DNA of 40,890 nt. Source: Nostoc desertorum CM1-VF14 (GTDB taxonomy: Bacteria; Cyanobacteriota; Cyanobacteriia; Cyanobacteriales; Nostocaceae). The notes beneath the pieces are model-generated. The model saw only the letters and a list, made by a program, of their open reading frames with translations. It was not told where the DNA came from and searched no databases. Made by a program: the position numbers and the translations under genes. Positions 8,238-16,417 of this stretch are shown piece after piece. The stretch is taken from the NCBI GenBank assembly GCA_019359245.1, contig JAHHHR010000065.1, positions 1 to 40,890 of the forward strand, read 5' to 3'. Position 1 is the first letter of the stretch. The number at the start of each line of letters is the position of its first letter.

Positions 8238-8267
8238 GGTTAAGGGTCAATCTTTTGACTCTTGACC
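8238..8267. terminator. Possible bidirectional terminator between cysE and a convergent gene
   Basis: GGTTAAGGGTCAA pairs with TTGACTCTTGACC (two weak positions) across a TCTT loop, in the 45-bp gap between two convergent genes. The T-tracts are poor. Confidence 0.4.
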
Positions 8268-8270
8268 AAA

Positions 8271-8855
8271 TCACGGATTAATCGCTTCGCTAGACCACTC
8301 TTGCTGGTCATTACGGCAGTAAAGCCATCGATTTTGTGGTTCACCGCGTAATTCTAAATGGTCTACTTGCATTGGTTCGAGTAGCAGTAGACAAAAGTTA
8401 GGTACTGGCTTAACAGGATCAGGTGCTGGTGGCTCAAAAGCTCCTAGTTCTTGGATTCTGGGTTTACCAGGATAGGGCCAAGCAAACTGTAAACGCGCCG
8501 CATCACTTAATTCTTGCCACATTGCTATCCGGGCTAGCTGTAAATCCTGGTCAGAATCATCACCGCTTACCAGGGTCAAACAGCCAGTGATTCGGAATTG
8601 TTCGCGTGTATTGGGGAAATACCAGCAAACTTCTGCCCAAGGTTGTTGCTGTATCTGGTCAGCTTTAGCACTACGACTATCAGTAATAAATTTTAGCTGG
8701 TTTGTATCTTCTAGAAAACCACGAAAGACTAGAGTACGATTAGCGGGGCGACCGTTCGGCTGCACCGTTGCTAGTTGGAGGTAACGGGCATAAACAAGGC
8801 TGCGGTTGCGATGGAGTGCATGAGCGATCGCGCTTCGCCAAGGAGCAAGAGTCAT
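8271..8855 (-). CDS. PNPOx-like FMN-binding flavoprotein
   Basis: A protein of 194 residues with a split-barrel FMN-binding domain of the pyridoxamine 5'-phosphate oxidase superfamily. Diagnostic parts are YARYLQLATVQPNGRPANRT near residues 23-42, VFRGF, FITDSRSAKADQI and AEVCWYFPNTREQFRI. The C-terminal FCLLLLEPMQVDHLEL followed by W also fits this family, which is usual in cyanobacteria and plants. It may oxidise pyridoxamine phosphate or another substrate. True PdxH proteins have a longer conserved C-terminus, so I would not call it pdxH. It converges on cysE with a possible shared terminator. Confidence 0.8.
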   Translation of the reverse strand: MTLAPWRSAIAHALHRNRSLVYARYLQLATVQPNGRPANRTLVFRGFLEDTNQLKFITDSRSAKADQIQQQPWAEVCWYFPNTREQFRITGCLTLVSGDDSDQDLQLARIAMWQELSDAARLQFAWPYPGKPRIQELGAFEPPAPDPVKPVPNFCLLLLEPMQVDHLELRGEPQNRWLYCRNDQQEWSSEAINP

Positions 8856-8931
8856 TATAAAGTTTCGTACCTAAGTATTAAGTATACTACTATTAATTAA
8901 ACAAAAACACAAACTTTCTAATTATATATAA

Positions 8932-9825
8932 ATGGTTACAATTCCAATAATAGATTTAACTGCGTTTAGCAATGGCGACACAATAACTCGGCAAAATATT
9001 ATCAAACAAATTTATCAAGCTTGCCATGAAATTGGCTTCATGTACTTGCAGAATTCAGGAATATCAAAAGACTTAATAAAGCAAGTATTCAGTTACAGTA
9101 AATCTTTCTTTAATTTACCCTTAGAAGTGAAGCAAAAGCAAGCTTGGAGTGATGAGTTTAATAATACAGGATACGTCAGTCTTGAGAGAGAACGTCTTGA
9201 CCCAAACAAACCAGGCGACTTGAAAGAGGCGTTTAATATAAACAAACAAGCGACTATAAGAATAGATGCTTCTATTCTTGCCTTTTATGATAGTTGCACA
9301 GAACTTGCTAACACAGTGTTACAAGCTTATGCTTTGGCGTTGGAATTGCCAGAAGATTTTTTTATAAAAAGACACAATCAACAAAATCATACCTTGCGCT
9401 TACTTCACTATCCCCCATTGCAGATACCACCCAAAACCGGACAGGTGCGTGCTGGTGAGCATTCCGATTATGGCAGTATTACCTTACTTTTCCAAGATGA
9501 CGTTGACGGGTTAGAAGTACAGACAGCATCTGGAAAATGGATTGCTGCACCTGCGATTCCTGATACTGTGGTAGTTAATACTGGCGATTTAATGCAACGG
9601 TGGACAAATGATATGTTTTGCTCAACCAAGCATCGAGTAATGATTCCCAGTGATAACAAGGTGAAGCAGTCCCGTTATTCTATGGCTTTTTTCTGTCATC
9701 CTAATGATGATACAGAAATAGCTTGTCTGGAAAGTTGCCAGAAAGAACAATCGCCTATCTATCCGCCTATCCTGGCGGGAGAATATCTTTTAAGTCGTTT
9801 ACAAACAACTTATGGTAATTCATGA
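8932..9825 (+). CDS. 2-oxoglutarate/Fe(II)-dependent oxygenase, isopenicillin N synthase type
   Basis: A 297-residue soluble oxygenase. The N-terminal DIOX_N part starts IPIIDLTAF and includes CHEIGFMYLQNSGI. The C-terminal jelly roll carries the iron ligands His177 and Asp179 (GEHSDYGSITLLFQD) and His234 (STKHRV). The 2-oxoglutarate-binding RxS is Arg248-Ser250 (SRYSMAFF). All catalytic residues are present, so it should be active. The substrate is unknown. It is followed after 10 bp by an FAD oxidoreductase gene, so the two are very likely one transcript and act on related substrates. The pair sits directly before the urea transporter genes. Confidence 0.88.
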   Translation: MVTIPIIDLTAFSNGDTITRQNIIKQIYQACHEIGFMYLQNSGISKDLIKQVFSYSKSFFNLPLEVKQKQAWSDEFNNTGYVSLERERLDPNKPGDLKEAFNINKQATIRIDASILAFYDSCTELANTVLQAYALALELPEDFFIKRHNQQNHTLRLLHYPPLQIPPKTGQVRAGEHSDYGSITLLFQDDVDGLEVQTASGKWIAAPAIPDTVVVNTGDLMQRWTNDMFCSTKHRVMIPSDNKVKQSRYSMAFFCHPNDDTEIACLESCQKEQSPIYPPILAGEYLLSRLQTTYGNS

Positions 9826-9835
9826 TTCATAAAAT

Positions 9836-11002
9836 ATGAAAACCTACGATTGGATTGTGGTTGGTGGTGGAATTGCGGGTGCTGCACTGGCATACGAATT
9901 GATAAAAACTGGCTTTTCTGTTCTTTTGTTAGAGCAATATGAAACACCGCAGAATGCAACTCGTTATAGTTATGGTGGACTTGCTTATTGGTCGGGTAAT
10001 ACACCACTAACTCGTCTATTGTGCGAAGAAGCGATGTCTACGACTGGCTACGCCTACGCACATTACCATATCCTATCTCAAGAGTTAGACGCTGATATCC
10101 AGTTTCGGGAATTAGATTTATTACTTACTATTTCAGCCGCTAATGATCCAGAAGCAACGGCTGCATCATATAATCATTTTGCCATTCCACCCCGTTTATT
10201 GAGTGTCCAAGAAGCTTGTGAGTTGGAACCACTGCTAAATCGAGAGGCAATATCTGGTGCTTTAACTGTCAAACACGGTCATATCCACCCAGAAAAAACA
10301 GCACAAGCATACATCCAAGCCTTTTTGCGTGCTGGGGGGGAAATGCAAATTACTCAAGTATTGCAAGTATTTCAAGATGGTGTAAAAACAACTACCGCAA
10401 CTTTCCACAGTGCGAACGTCGCCATTTGCGCGGGTGGACTCAGCCGCCAACTACTAAAATCTGCTGGTATTCCCATCAAGCTGTATTTTACCCACGCAGA
10501 AATCATTGAAACCCCACCTGTGGATGTGCAGTTACGCACTTTAGTTATGCCAGCTAATCTGCAACGATTTCAACTAGAAGCTGAATCTACTCAAGTTGAT
10601 GAATTGTGGAATCAACCAGGTAATGAGCCAGTACCGCCAATTTTAGATGCGGGTGCGATTCAGTTTCAAGATGGTAGCTTTCGCATCGGTCAAATTAGCC
10701 GCGTTCTCACAGATCCTTATGCCAAGGTAAACTCAGAGGCGAGTGAAAAATGGTTGCGAAAAAGTGTCGGTGAGATTTTACCAGCTTTGGAGAATTTACC
10801 AGGAACTTGGCATGATTGCTTGGTGGCATTTAGTAGCGATCGCCTGCCCTTAATTCGTACTATCCCAGGATTTGATAGCGTTCATCTATTCTCTGGGTTT
10901 AGCAATCCTTTGGTGATTATACCACCTTTGGCAAAGCGCTTTGCTAATTTTGCATCTGGCAACAAAGATGAGATTATTATCCAGCTATCTCTTCATCGCT
11001 GA
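9836..11002 (+). CDS. FAD-dependent oxidoreductase of the DAO (glycine/D-amino-acid oxidase) family
   Basis: A 388-residue protein with a Rossmann FAD-binding start (WIVVGGGIAGAALAYEL, residues 4-20) and the acidic LLLEQ end of strand 2. It also has a DAO-type central substrate domain and a C-terminal FAD contact region (LFSGFSNPLVIIPPLA). Members oxidise the C-N bond of amines or amino acids, usually making H2O2 and an imine. The substrate is not predictable here. Residues 66-75 (AMSTTGYAYA) derive from a dispersed repeat inserted in frame. It is co-directional with the oxygenase 10 bp upstream and ends about 190 bp before urtA. Confidence 0.86.
   Translation: MKTYDWIVVGGGIAGAALAYELIKTGFSVLLLEQYETPQNATRYSYGGLAYWSGNTPLTRLLCEEAMSTTGYAYAHYHILSQELDADIQFRELDLLLTISAANDPEATAASYNHFAIPPRLLSVQEACELEPLLNREAISGALTVKHGHIHPEKTAQAYIQAFLRAGGEMQITQVLQVFQDGVKTTTATFHSANVAICAGGLSRQLLKSAGIPIKLYFTHAEIIETPPVDVQLRTLVMPANLQRFQLEAESTQVDELWNQPGNEPVPPILDAGAIQFQDGSFRIGQISRVLTDPYAKVNSEASEKWLRKSVGEILPALENLPGTWHDCLVAFSSDRLPLIRTIPGFDSVHLFSGFSNPLVIIPPLAKRFANFASGNKDEIIIQLSLHR
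10031..10060 (+). repeat. HIP1-splitting dispersed repeat inside the FAD oxidoreductase gene
   Basis: The copy starts GCGATGTCTACGACTGGCTA and ends CGCCTACGCA. If the 21 bases between GCGAT and CGC are removed, a HIP1 octamer (GCGATCGC) remains. The insert is a multiple of three and keeps the frame. Confidence 0.75.
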
Positions 11003-11195
11003 CAATAATTTCACAATAATAGCCTTAACAAAGATTAATATTATAAAGTTATTTTTTTATTACAAAGTTCAGACATTTTGTATAAGAAATAACTTTTTCA
11101 TAGTAAACTATCGCACTATCATCACACTTTAAAGTTTAATATTGTCAGCTTTCTATTAAGTTAGCTGATTCATCAAGAGGAAAATTCATCAAGAT
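11003..11195. other. Regulatory spacer upstream of urtA
   Basis: An AT-rich spacer of 193 bp with no gene. It holds the candidate NtcA promoter described separately, and a GAGG at 11177-11180 that is rather far (15 nt) from the urtA start. Confidence 0.5.
11080..11122 (+). promoter_or_regulatory. Candidate NtcA-activated promoter of urtA
   Basis: GTATAAGAAATAAC at 11080-11093 fits GTA-N8-TAC with one mismatch (AAC). After 23 bp comes TATCAT (11117-11122), which fits the -10 form TAN3T. This is the architecture of class-II NtcA promoters. NtcA control of urt genes is established in Anabaena. The site itself is my reading of the sequence. Confidence 0.55.
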
Positions 11196-12512
11196 ATGAG
11201 AAGACAATTTAACAGACGCAAGTTTTTGCTCTACGGTTCTTTAACCTTTGGAAGCAGCTTTTTTCTAAAGGCTTGCGCGAATAATTCCCCAACTGCTACA
11301 GAGAGTCCAGTTGCGCCTCCTGCTGCTTCTCCAGCTGCTGCTACTGCTGGTGGCACAATCAAAGTAGGTATTTTGCACTCCCTTAGTGGCACAATGGCTA
11401 TTAGTGAAAAAAGTGTTGTCGATGCTGAAAAATTAGCAATTAAAGAAATTAATGCTACCGGTGGTATTTTAGGTAAACAAATTGAAGCAGTTACCGAAGA
11501 TGGCGCTTCTAATTGGGATACTTTTAGAGAAAAGGCAACCAAGCTAATTGATCAAGATAAAGTCAGTGTAGTTTTTGGTTGTTGGACATCTGCTAGCCGC
11601 AAGAATGTGAAGCCAGTATTCGAGAGCAAAAATCATATGCTCTGGTATCCTGTGCAATATGAAGGTCAAGAGTGTTCTAAAAATATTTTCTACACTGGTG
11701 CGGCTCCAAATCAACAAATTGAACCATCAGTTGATTGGCTGTTAAAAAATAAAGGAAAAGAATTCTTCTTAGTTGGCTCTGACTACGTTTTTCCCCGCAC
11801 TGCTAACACAATTATTAAGGCTCAATTAGAAGCTTTGGGTGGAAAAACAGTTGGTGAAGATTACTTACCTCTTGGCAATACAGAAGTTACACCAATTATC
11901 ACTAAAATCAAGCAAAATTTGCCCAATGGTGGGGTTATCTATAACACTCTGAATGGTGATAGTAATGTTGCTTTCTTCAAACAATTGAAAGGGGCTGGAT
12001 TGACACCAGAAAAATATCCCTCGATGTCTGTAAGTATTGCTGAAGAAGAAGTCAAAGCAATTGGTGTAGAGTATCTCAAAGGTCACTACGCAGCTTGGAA
12101 CTATTTCCAAACAGTAGACACACCTGCTAACAAAAAGTTTGTTGCAGCTTTTAAGAAAGAGTACGGTGAAAATCGGGTGACCAATGACCCAATGGAAGCA
12201 GCATACATTGCAGTTTATTTGTGGAAGCAAGCAGTAGAAAAAGCTGGTACTACTGATTTAGATAAAGTACGGGCTGCGGCATCTGGTCAAACTCTAGATG
12301 CACCTGAAGGTAAAGTGACAATGGATGCCAATCATCACATATCTAAAATTGTGCGGATTGGTCAAGTTAGACAAGATGGTTTGTTTGATATCGTCTATGC
12401 TACTCCGAACGCCGTTGAGCCAATTCCTTGGAATCAATTTGTAAAAGAAACTAAGGGATTTGCTTGTGATTGGACTGACCCGGCTAAGGGTGGTAAATAT
12501 AAGAAAGCATAA
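11196..12512 (+). CDS. urtA: Urea ABC transporter, substrate-binding lipoprotein
   Basis: UrtA captures urea in the periplasm and delivers it to UrtBC. The 438-residue protein starts with a twin-arginine signal (NRRKFLLYG) and a lipobox (FLKAC, Cys27), so it is probably Tat-exported and lipid-anchored. A Pro/Ala-rich linker follows, then the type-I periplasmic binding fold with KVGILHSLSGTMAISEKSV and the UrtA signature FGCWTSASRKNVKPVFE and LWYPVQYEGQE. The C-terminus DWTDPAKGGKYKKA is also typical. It is the first gene of the transporter set. The following spacer contains strong hairpins, which may let urtA accumulate above the downstream genes. Confidence 0.96.
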   Translation: MRRQFNRRKFLLYGSLTFGSSFFLKACANNSPTATESPVAPPAASPAAATAGGTIKVGILHSLSGTMAISEKSVVDAEKLAIKEINATGGILGKQIEAVTEDGASNWDTFREKATKLIDQDKVSVVFGCWTSASRKNVKPVFESKNHMLWYPVQYEGQECSKNIFYTGAAPNQQIEPSVDWLLKNKGKEFFLVGSDYVFPRTANTIIKAQLEALGGKTVGEDYLPLGNTEVTPIITKIKQNLPNGGVIYNTLNGDSNVAFFKQLKGAGLTPEKYPSMSVSIAEEEVKAIGVEYLKGHYAAWNYFQTVDTPANKKFVAAFKKEYGENRVTNDPMEAAYIAVYLWKQAVEKAGTTDLDKVRAAASGQTLDAPEGKVTMDANHHISKIVRIGQVRQDGLFDIVYATPNAVEPIPWNQFVKETKGFACDWTDPAKGGKYKKA

Positions 12513-12729
12513 ATAATTCGTAATACTCGCCAAGGGCGAGAAGCAAGCTACGTAATTCGTAATTAATTACGAATTATTCTCTTTTCCAGGTTCTACCTGG
12601 AAATGCACCTCATTGCGGCTCTGCCGCGAGTCAGGAGGCAGAGCCTCCTAATAGGCATTCTCAGTCTCAGGCTGGGAACGAGGCACACGAGATACTAACT
12701 ACTCGCTGATAGCTGTTATGGAGAAATAA
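12513..12729. repeat. Hairpin-rich repeat spacer between urtA and urtB
   Basis: This spacer contains a 24-bp perfect AT-rich palindrome at 12553-12576. It is followed by a hairpin of TTTCCAGGT and ACCTGGAAA (12583-12603), a small GCGGCTCTGCCGC hairpin, and AGGAGGC-AGA-GCCTCCT near 12633-12649, ending in GGCTGGGAACGAGG. The right half resembles a repeat seen between many Nostoc genes. It may attenuate transcription or protect the urtA mRNA end. The urtB ribosome binding site (GGAG, 12720-12723) lies after it. Confidence 0.65.
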
Positions 12730-13890
12730 GTGTTAGCAGGATTTTTAGAAGCTGTATTTAATGGCATTAGTATTGGCGCTGTATTATTGATTGCCGCATT
12801 GGGACTAGCCATTATATTTGGATTGATGGGCGTTATCAATATGGCGCATGGTGAATTGATGATGTTCGGCGCTTATACAACATTTGTTGTACAAAATGTC
12901 TGTAAACAATTGGGCGGGGTGTGGTTTGAAGTCTATATATTTTTGGCTTTAATTATTGCTTTTATATTCACGGCTGCTGTGGGATTAATTCTAGAAAGAG
13001 GCGTGATTCGCTATCTTTATGGACGCCCATTAGAAACTCTATTAGCAACTTGGGGAGTAAGTTTAATTTTTCAGCAGTTTGTTCGCAGTGTGAATTGGGT
13101 ATTGATAATTGGTATTGCTATATTTTCTCTGTTATTTTTTGGAGGTTTATGGATTTTAAATTCCCGCACAGATTTGGGAAGAGTTCGTAACTGGATTGTG
13201 GCTGTGATATTTTTGCTATCGCTGGGGGTGACAATAGCAATATGTAATTTATTGAGTCAAACTTATCAGTTAGCAGTGACTCAACCTTGGTTTGGCGCTC
13301 AAAATGTGGATGTAACAGCGCCTACTTGGTTACAAGCGGGTATATCTTTGGGTGGTGTACAATTACCCTTCGCCAGGTTATTTATTATTGGTTTAACAAT
13401 CATCTGTGTGACGGGAATTTATTTATTTTTACAACGTTCTAGCTGGGGTTTAAGAATTCGGGCTGTGACGCAAAACCGGAGTATGAGTGCTTGTTTGGGA
13501 ATTCCAACTGAAAAAGTTGATGCGATTACTTTTGCACTAGGTTCTGGTTTAGCTGGTGTGGCTGGATGTGCAATTAGTTTACTCGGTTCTGTAGGGCCAA
13601 ATACGGGACAAAACTATATTATTGATACTTTTATGGTTGTTGTCGTTGGGGGTGTAGGCAATTTAGTCGGTACGATTGTGGCGGCATTGGGTATTGGTAC
13701 GGCTAATTTTTTAATTGGTTCTGGAACTCTGGCTTTGCTGTTGACCCCTGTAAAGCCTTTAGCTGATTTGTTTACTTTTTTTGCGACGACGAGTATGGCT
13801 AAGGTGATGGTATTTGCGCTGATTATTGTGTTTTTACAGTGGAAGCCAGGGGGGATTTTTCCTCAGAAGGGGCGTACTGTTGATGTTTAA
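12730..13890 (+). CDS. urtB: Urea ABC transporter, permease UrtB
   Basis: UrtB is one of the two membrane subunits of the urea importer. The 386-residue protein begins with GTG at 12730, with GGAG six bases upstream. It has the LivH-type pattern: NGISIGAVLLIAALGLAIIF at the N-terminus, NMAHGELMMFGAY near residues 37-49, an extended middle with extra helices, and the EAA-like cytoplasmic loop region GLRIRAVTQNRSMSACLGI. The last part is VVVVGGVGNLVGTIVAALGIG. It is separated from urtC by a 27-bp repeat-derived linker. Confidence 0.95.
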   Translation: MLAGFLEAVFNGISIGAVLLIAALGLAIIFGLMGVINMAHGELMMFGAYTTFVVQNVCKQLGGVWFEVYIFLALIIAFIFTAAVGLILERGVIRYLYGRPLETLLATWGVSLIFQQFVRSVNWVLIIGIAIFSLLFFGGLWILNSRTDLGRVRNWIVAVIFLLSLGVTIAICNLLSQTYQLAVTQPWFGAQNVDVTAPTWLQAGISLGGVQLPFARLFIIGLTIICVTGIYLFLQRSSWGLRIRAVTQNRSMSACLGIPTEKVDAITFALGSGLAGVAGCAISLLGSVGPNTGQNYIIDTFMVVVVGGVGNLVGTIVAALGIGTANFLIGSGTLALLLTPVKPLADLFTFFATTSMAKVMVFALIIVFLQWKPGGIFPQKGRTVDV

Positions 13891-13917
13891 ACCGCAGAGA
13901 CGCAAAGGACGCAGAGA
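13891..13917 (+). repeat. Short purine-rich dispersed repeat forming the urtB-urtC linker
   Basis: The whole intergenic linker (CCGCAGAGACGCAAAGGACG followed by CAGAG) is a copy of a short repeat very common between Nostoc genes. The urtC ATG follows it at once, so the repeat supplies the ribosome-binding context (AAAGGA about 10 nt upstream). Confidence 0.6.
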
Positions 13918-15036
13918 ATGAGAAAAATAGGAGGAGGATTATTAATTGAAGTGGGGGTGGTGATTGCGATCGCACTTTTCCTCATTATCATTATGCCACT
14001 GTTGCTGTCGGAGTTTCGTCTAAATTTGTTGGGGCGATTTTTGTCGCTGGCGATTGTGGCTTTGGGTATCGATTTGATTTGGGGTTATACTGGTTTACTA
14101 AGTTTGGGACATGGTATTTTCTTTGGTTTGGGTGGATATGCGATCGCAATGTACCTGAAACTGCAAGTCCCTACTGGAGAATTGCCTGATTTCATGGGAC
14201 TTTATGGGGTTACGGAACTTCCCGCCTTTTGGCAACCTTTTTATTCTTTTCCTTTGACAATAGCTTTGGTGGTATTAGTTCCAGGGTTATTGGCAGGAAT
14301 ATTAGGATATTTAGTTTTCCGAAATCGCCTCAAGGGAGTTTATTTTTCTATCTTGACTCAAGCCGGAACTATTGTATTTTTCAACTTCTTTAACGGTCAA
14401 CAACAGCTTTTCAACGGTACAAATGGACTGATAGATTTTACAACTTTGTTTGGGGCAACGGTCAGTGATGCGAAAACGCAGTTTGTTTTCTACACGCTAA
14501 CTGTAGTGTTTCTCGCAGCCACCTATGGTATTTGTCGCTGGTTGACAACTGGACGCTTTGGTAGATTGTTAATAGCTATTCGTGATGATGAAAGTCGGGT
14601 AAGATTTTCTGGCTACGATCCTACAGATTATAAGGTGCTAGTGTTTGCAGTTTCAGGTGCGATCGCAGGCATTGCAGGAGCATTTTACACCATCCAGAGT
14701 GGTTCTGTATCACCCAGAGCAATGGATATTGCCTTTTCGATTGAAATGGTGATTTGGGTAGCTGTAGGCGGACGCGCTACTTTAATTGGCGCGATTGTCG
14801 GAACTTTGTTAGTAAATTATGCTCGCACTTTTTTAAGCGAACAATTTGCAGAAATCTGGCTATTTTTCCAAGGCGCACTATTTTTGATAGTCGTTACAGT
14901 GCTTCCTGACGGCATAGTGGGATGGTTGCGTAGCCAGAATATTTCTCTTTTCCACCGCCGTCAACAAATTGCTACATATCCCACCTTGGAAGAAGACGCC
15001 GAAGTGCAACATGAACGCGAAAATATTGGAAACTGA
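13918..15036 (+). CDS. urtC: Urea ABC transporter, permease UrtC
   Basis: UrtC is the second membrane subunit, of the LivM type. In 372 residues it shows about eight to ten hydrophobic helices, the motif GYTGLLSLGHGIFFGLGGYA near residues 57-76, the coupling-loop region RFGRLLIAIRDDESRVRFSGY and the late VAVGGRATLIGAIVGTLLVN. The start ATG at 13918 follows the repeat linker directly. Its last 26 bases overlap the start of urtD, which implies translational coupling. Confidence 0.95.
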   Translation: MRKIGGGLLIEVGVVIAIALFLIIIMPLLLSEFRLNLLGRFLSLAIVALGIDLIWGYTGLLSLGHGIFFGLGGYAIAMYLKLQVPTGELPDFMGLYGVTELPAFWQPFYSFPLTIALVVLVPGLLAGILGYLVFRNRLKGVYFSILTQAGTIVFFNFFNGQQQLFNGTNGLIDFTTLFGATVSDAKTQFVFYTLTVVFLAATYGICRWLTTGRFGRLLIAIRDDESRVRFSGYDPTDYKVLVFAVSGAIAGIAGAFYTIQSGSVSPRAMDIAFSIEMVIWVAVGGRATLIGAIVGTLLVNYARTFLSEQFAEIWLFFQGALFLIVVTVLPDGIVGWLRSQNISLFHRRQQIATYPTLEEDAEVQHERENIGN

Positions 15037-15757
15037 AAACGTAACTGTTAGTTTTGATGGTTTTAAGGCTTTAAATCAGCTTAACTTTAGCATGGATGTG
15101 GGTGAATTACGTGTAGTAATTGGCCCCAATGGCGCGGGAAAGACAACATTTCTGGATGTGATTACGGGGAAAGTGCAACCAACCGTTGGGCGAGTTTTAT
15201 TCAAAGGAAGAAACCTGCGTTCTTTACCTGAATATAAAATTGCGCGGTTAGGAATTGGACGCAAGTTTCAAACACCCCGAATTTACTTAAATTTAACACC
15301 CCGTGAAAATCTAGAAATTACTAGCAACCACAATAAAAACGTCTTTTCTACTTTGTTTAGCCGTTCTCATCCTGCTGAAAAGAATAATATTAAAGGATTA
15401 TTAGAAACTATCGGTTTAACTGCTAAAGCTGACATCAGAGCAGGTTTACTTTCTCATGGTGAAAAGCAACGTTTAGAAATTGGGATGTTAGTAGCACAGT
15501 CTCCAGACTTATTACTCGTTGATGAACCCGTTGCTGGTTTAACAGATGAAGAAACTTATAATATTGGTGAATTACTTTTAGCACTAGCACAAAGTCATTC
15601 AATTTTAGTAATTGAACATGATATGGAATTTGTACGTCAAATTGCCAAAAAAGTAACGGTATTACATGAAGGGTCGGTGCTGTGCGAAGGTAATTTTGAG
15701 GAAGTGCAAAATGACTCTCGTGTAATTGAAGTATATTTGGGAAAACAGGAAGAATGA
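15011..15757 (+). CDS. urtD: Urea ABC transporter, ATP-binding protein UrtD
   Basis: UrtD is one of two ATPases that power urea import. It is 248 residues from the ATG at 15011 (MNAKILETENVTVSFDGFKA). I prefer this to an upstream in-frame ATG at 14969 because it matches the family start and gives the short overlap with urtC. The Walker A motif is GPNGAGKTT, the signature is LSHGEKQRLEIGM, Walker B is LLLVDEPVAGL, and the switch His is in VIEHDMEFV. The next gene on the strand should be urtE, but 2.5 kb of unrelated DNA intervenes. Confidence 0.94.
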   Translation: MNAKILETENVTVSFDGFKALNQLNFSMDVGELRVVIGPNGAGKTTFLDVITGKVQPTVGRVLFKGRNLRSLPEYKIARLGIGRKFQTPRIYLNLTPRENLEITSNHNKNVFSTLFSRSHPAEKNNIKGLLETIGLTAKADIRAGLLSHGEKQRLEIGMLVAQSPDLLLVDEPVAGLTDEETYNIGELLLALAQSHSILVIEHDMEFVRQIAKKVTVLHEGSVLCEGNFEEVQNDSRVIEVYLGKQEE

Positions 15758-15775
15758 AAAACTCAATTCCACTTT

Positions 15776-16384
15776 CTATTCGCCTGGTAATTCTGGTCTG
15801 TTTGCGTTGTTAAACACCTGGTCTACTGTTACCGCCCAATCAGGAATTAGCACTGATTCCATGCAAGTCGCATCTGTAAATACTTTATCCTCATACTGTC
15901 CTTCCACCCACTGGCAAATCGTAATTTGTTGCATCTGTGGGTCAACAATCCAATACTCTAATATTTCCCTAGCGGCATACTCCGTCCGCTTATAGCGATA
16001 ATCACGAACACGGTTTGCCGTACCCGGAGAAACAATTTCAATCGCTAGCGCAGGCGGTGGCATATCACCAGTGAGAGTAGCACGAGTAGCGCCGATAAGT
16101 GCAGCATAAGATTCTTCTGTATGAACCATTAAGTCAGGTAAACGACATCTCGCCCGTCGCCCCGCTACCTCAATTTCTGTATCCTTGTGAGCAACTAAAT
16201 AAAAAGGGAAATGTTTTAGTAGTTCAACGAATAGAAATCTTGCCAGATTGCTATTTTCCTGACTTTCTGGTGGCATCTCGACTAATTCTCCATCGACCAA
16301 CTCATAGCGGGTATCTGTACCATCGTCATAGGTAAGATACTCCTCAAAGGTCAGCAGTTTTTGGGTTTTCGTCCTTTGGGTCAT
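15776..16384 (-). CDS. Uma2 family (DUF820) PD-(D/E)XK nuclease-fold protein
   Basis: A 202-residue member of the very large cyanobacterial Uma2/DUF820 family, whose fold is that of restriction endonucleases. Visible motifs are LTFEEYLTYDDGTDTRYELVDGE (quoted as two parts: LTFEEYLTY and RYELVDGE), the core acid in LPDLMV, the E.K-like ALAIEIVSP and YWIVDP. The biological role of the family is unsettled, and many copies look like selfish or mobile genes. It lies antisense inside the urt gene set, starting 18 bp after urtD ends, which marks the left side of the insertion. Confidence 0.85.
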   Translation of the reverse strand: MTQRTKTQKLLTFEEYLTYDDGTDTRYELVDGELVEMPPESQENSNLARFLFVELLKHFPFYLVAHKDTEIEVAGRRARCRLPDLMVHTEESYAALIGATRATLTGDMPPPALAIEIVSPGTANRVRDYRYKRTEYAAREILEYWIVDPQMQQITICQWVEGQYEDKVFTDATCMESVLIPDWAVTVDQVFNNANRPELPGE

Positions 16385-16417
16385 TTGCTTTGCTTTCTGT
16401 ACCCTATATAGACTATA

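Noticed and set aside
14969..15010. Longer urtD form starting 14 codons earlier
   Set aside because: The extra residues lie fully inside the end of urtC and do not resemble UrtD; the ATG at 15011 matches family starts.
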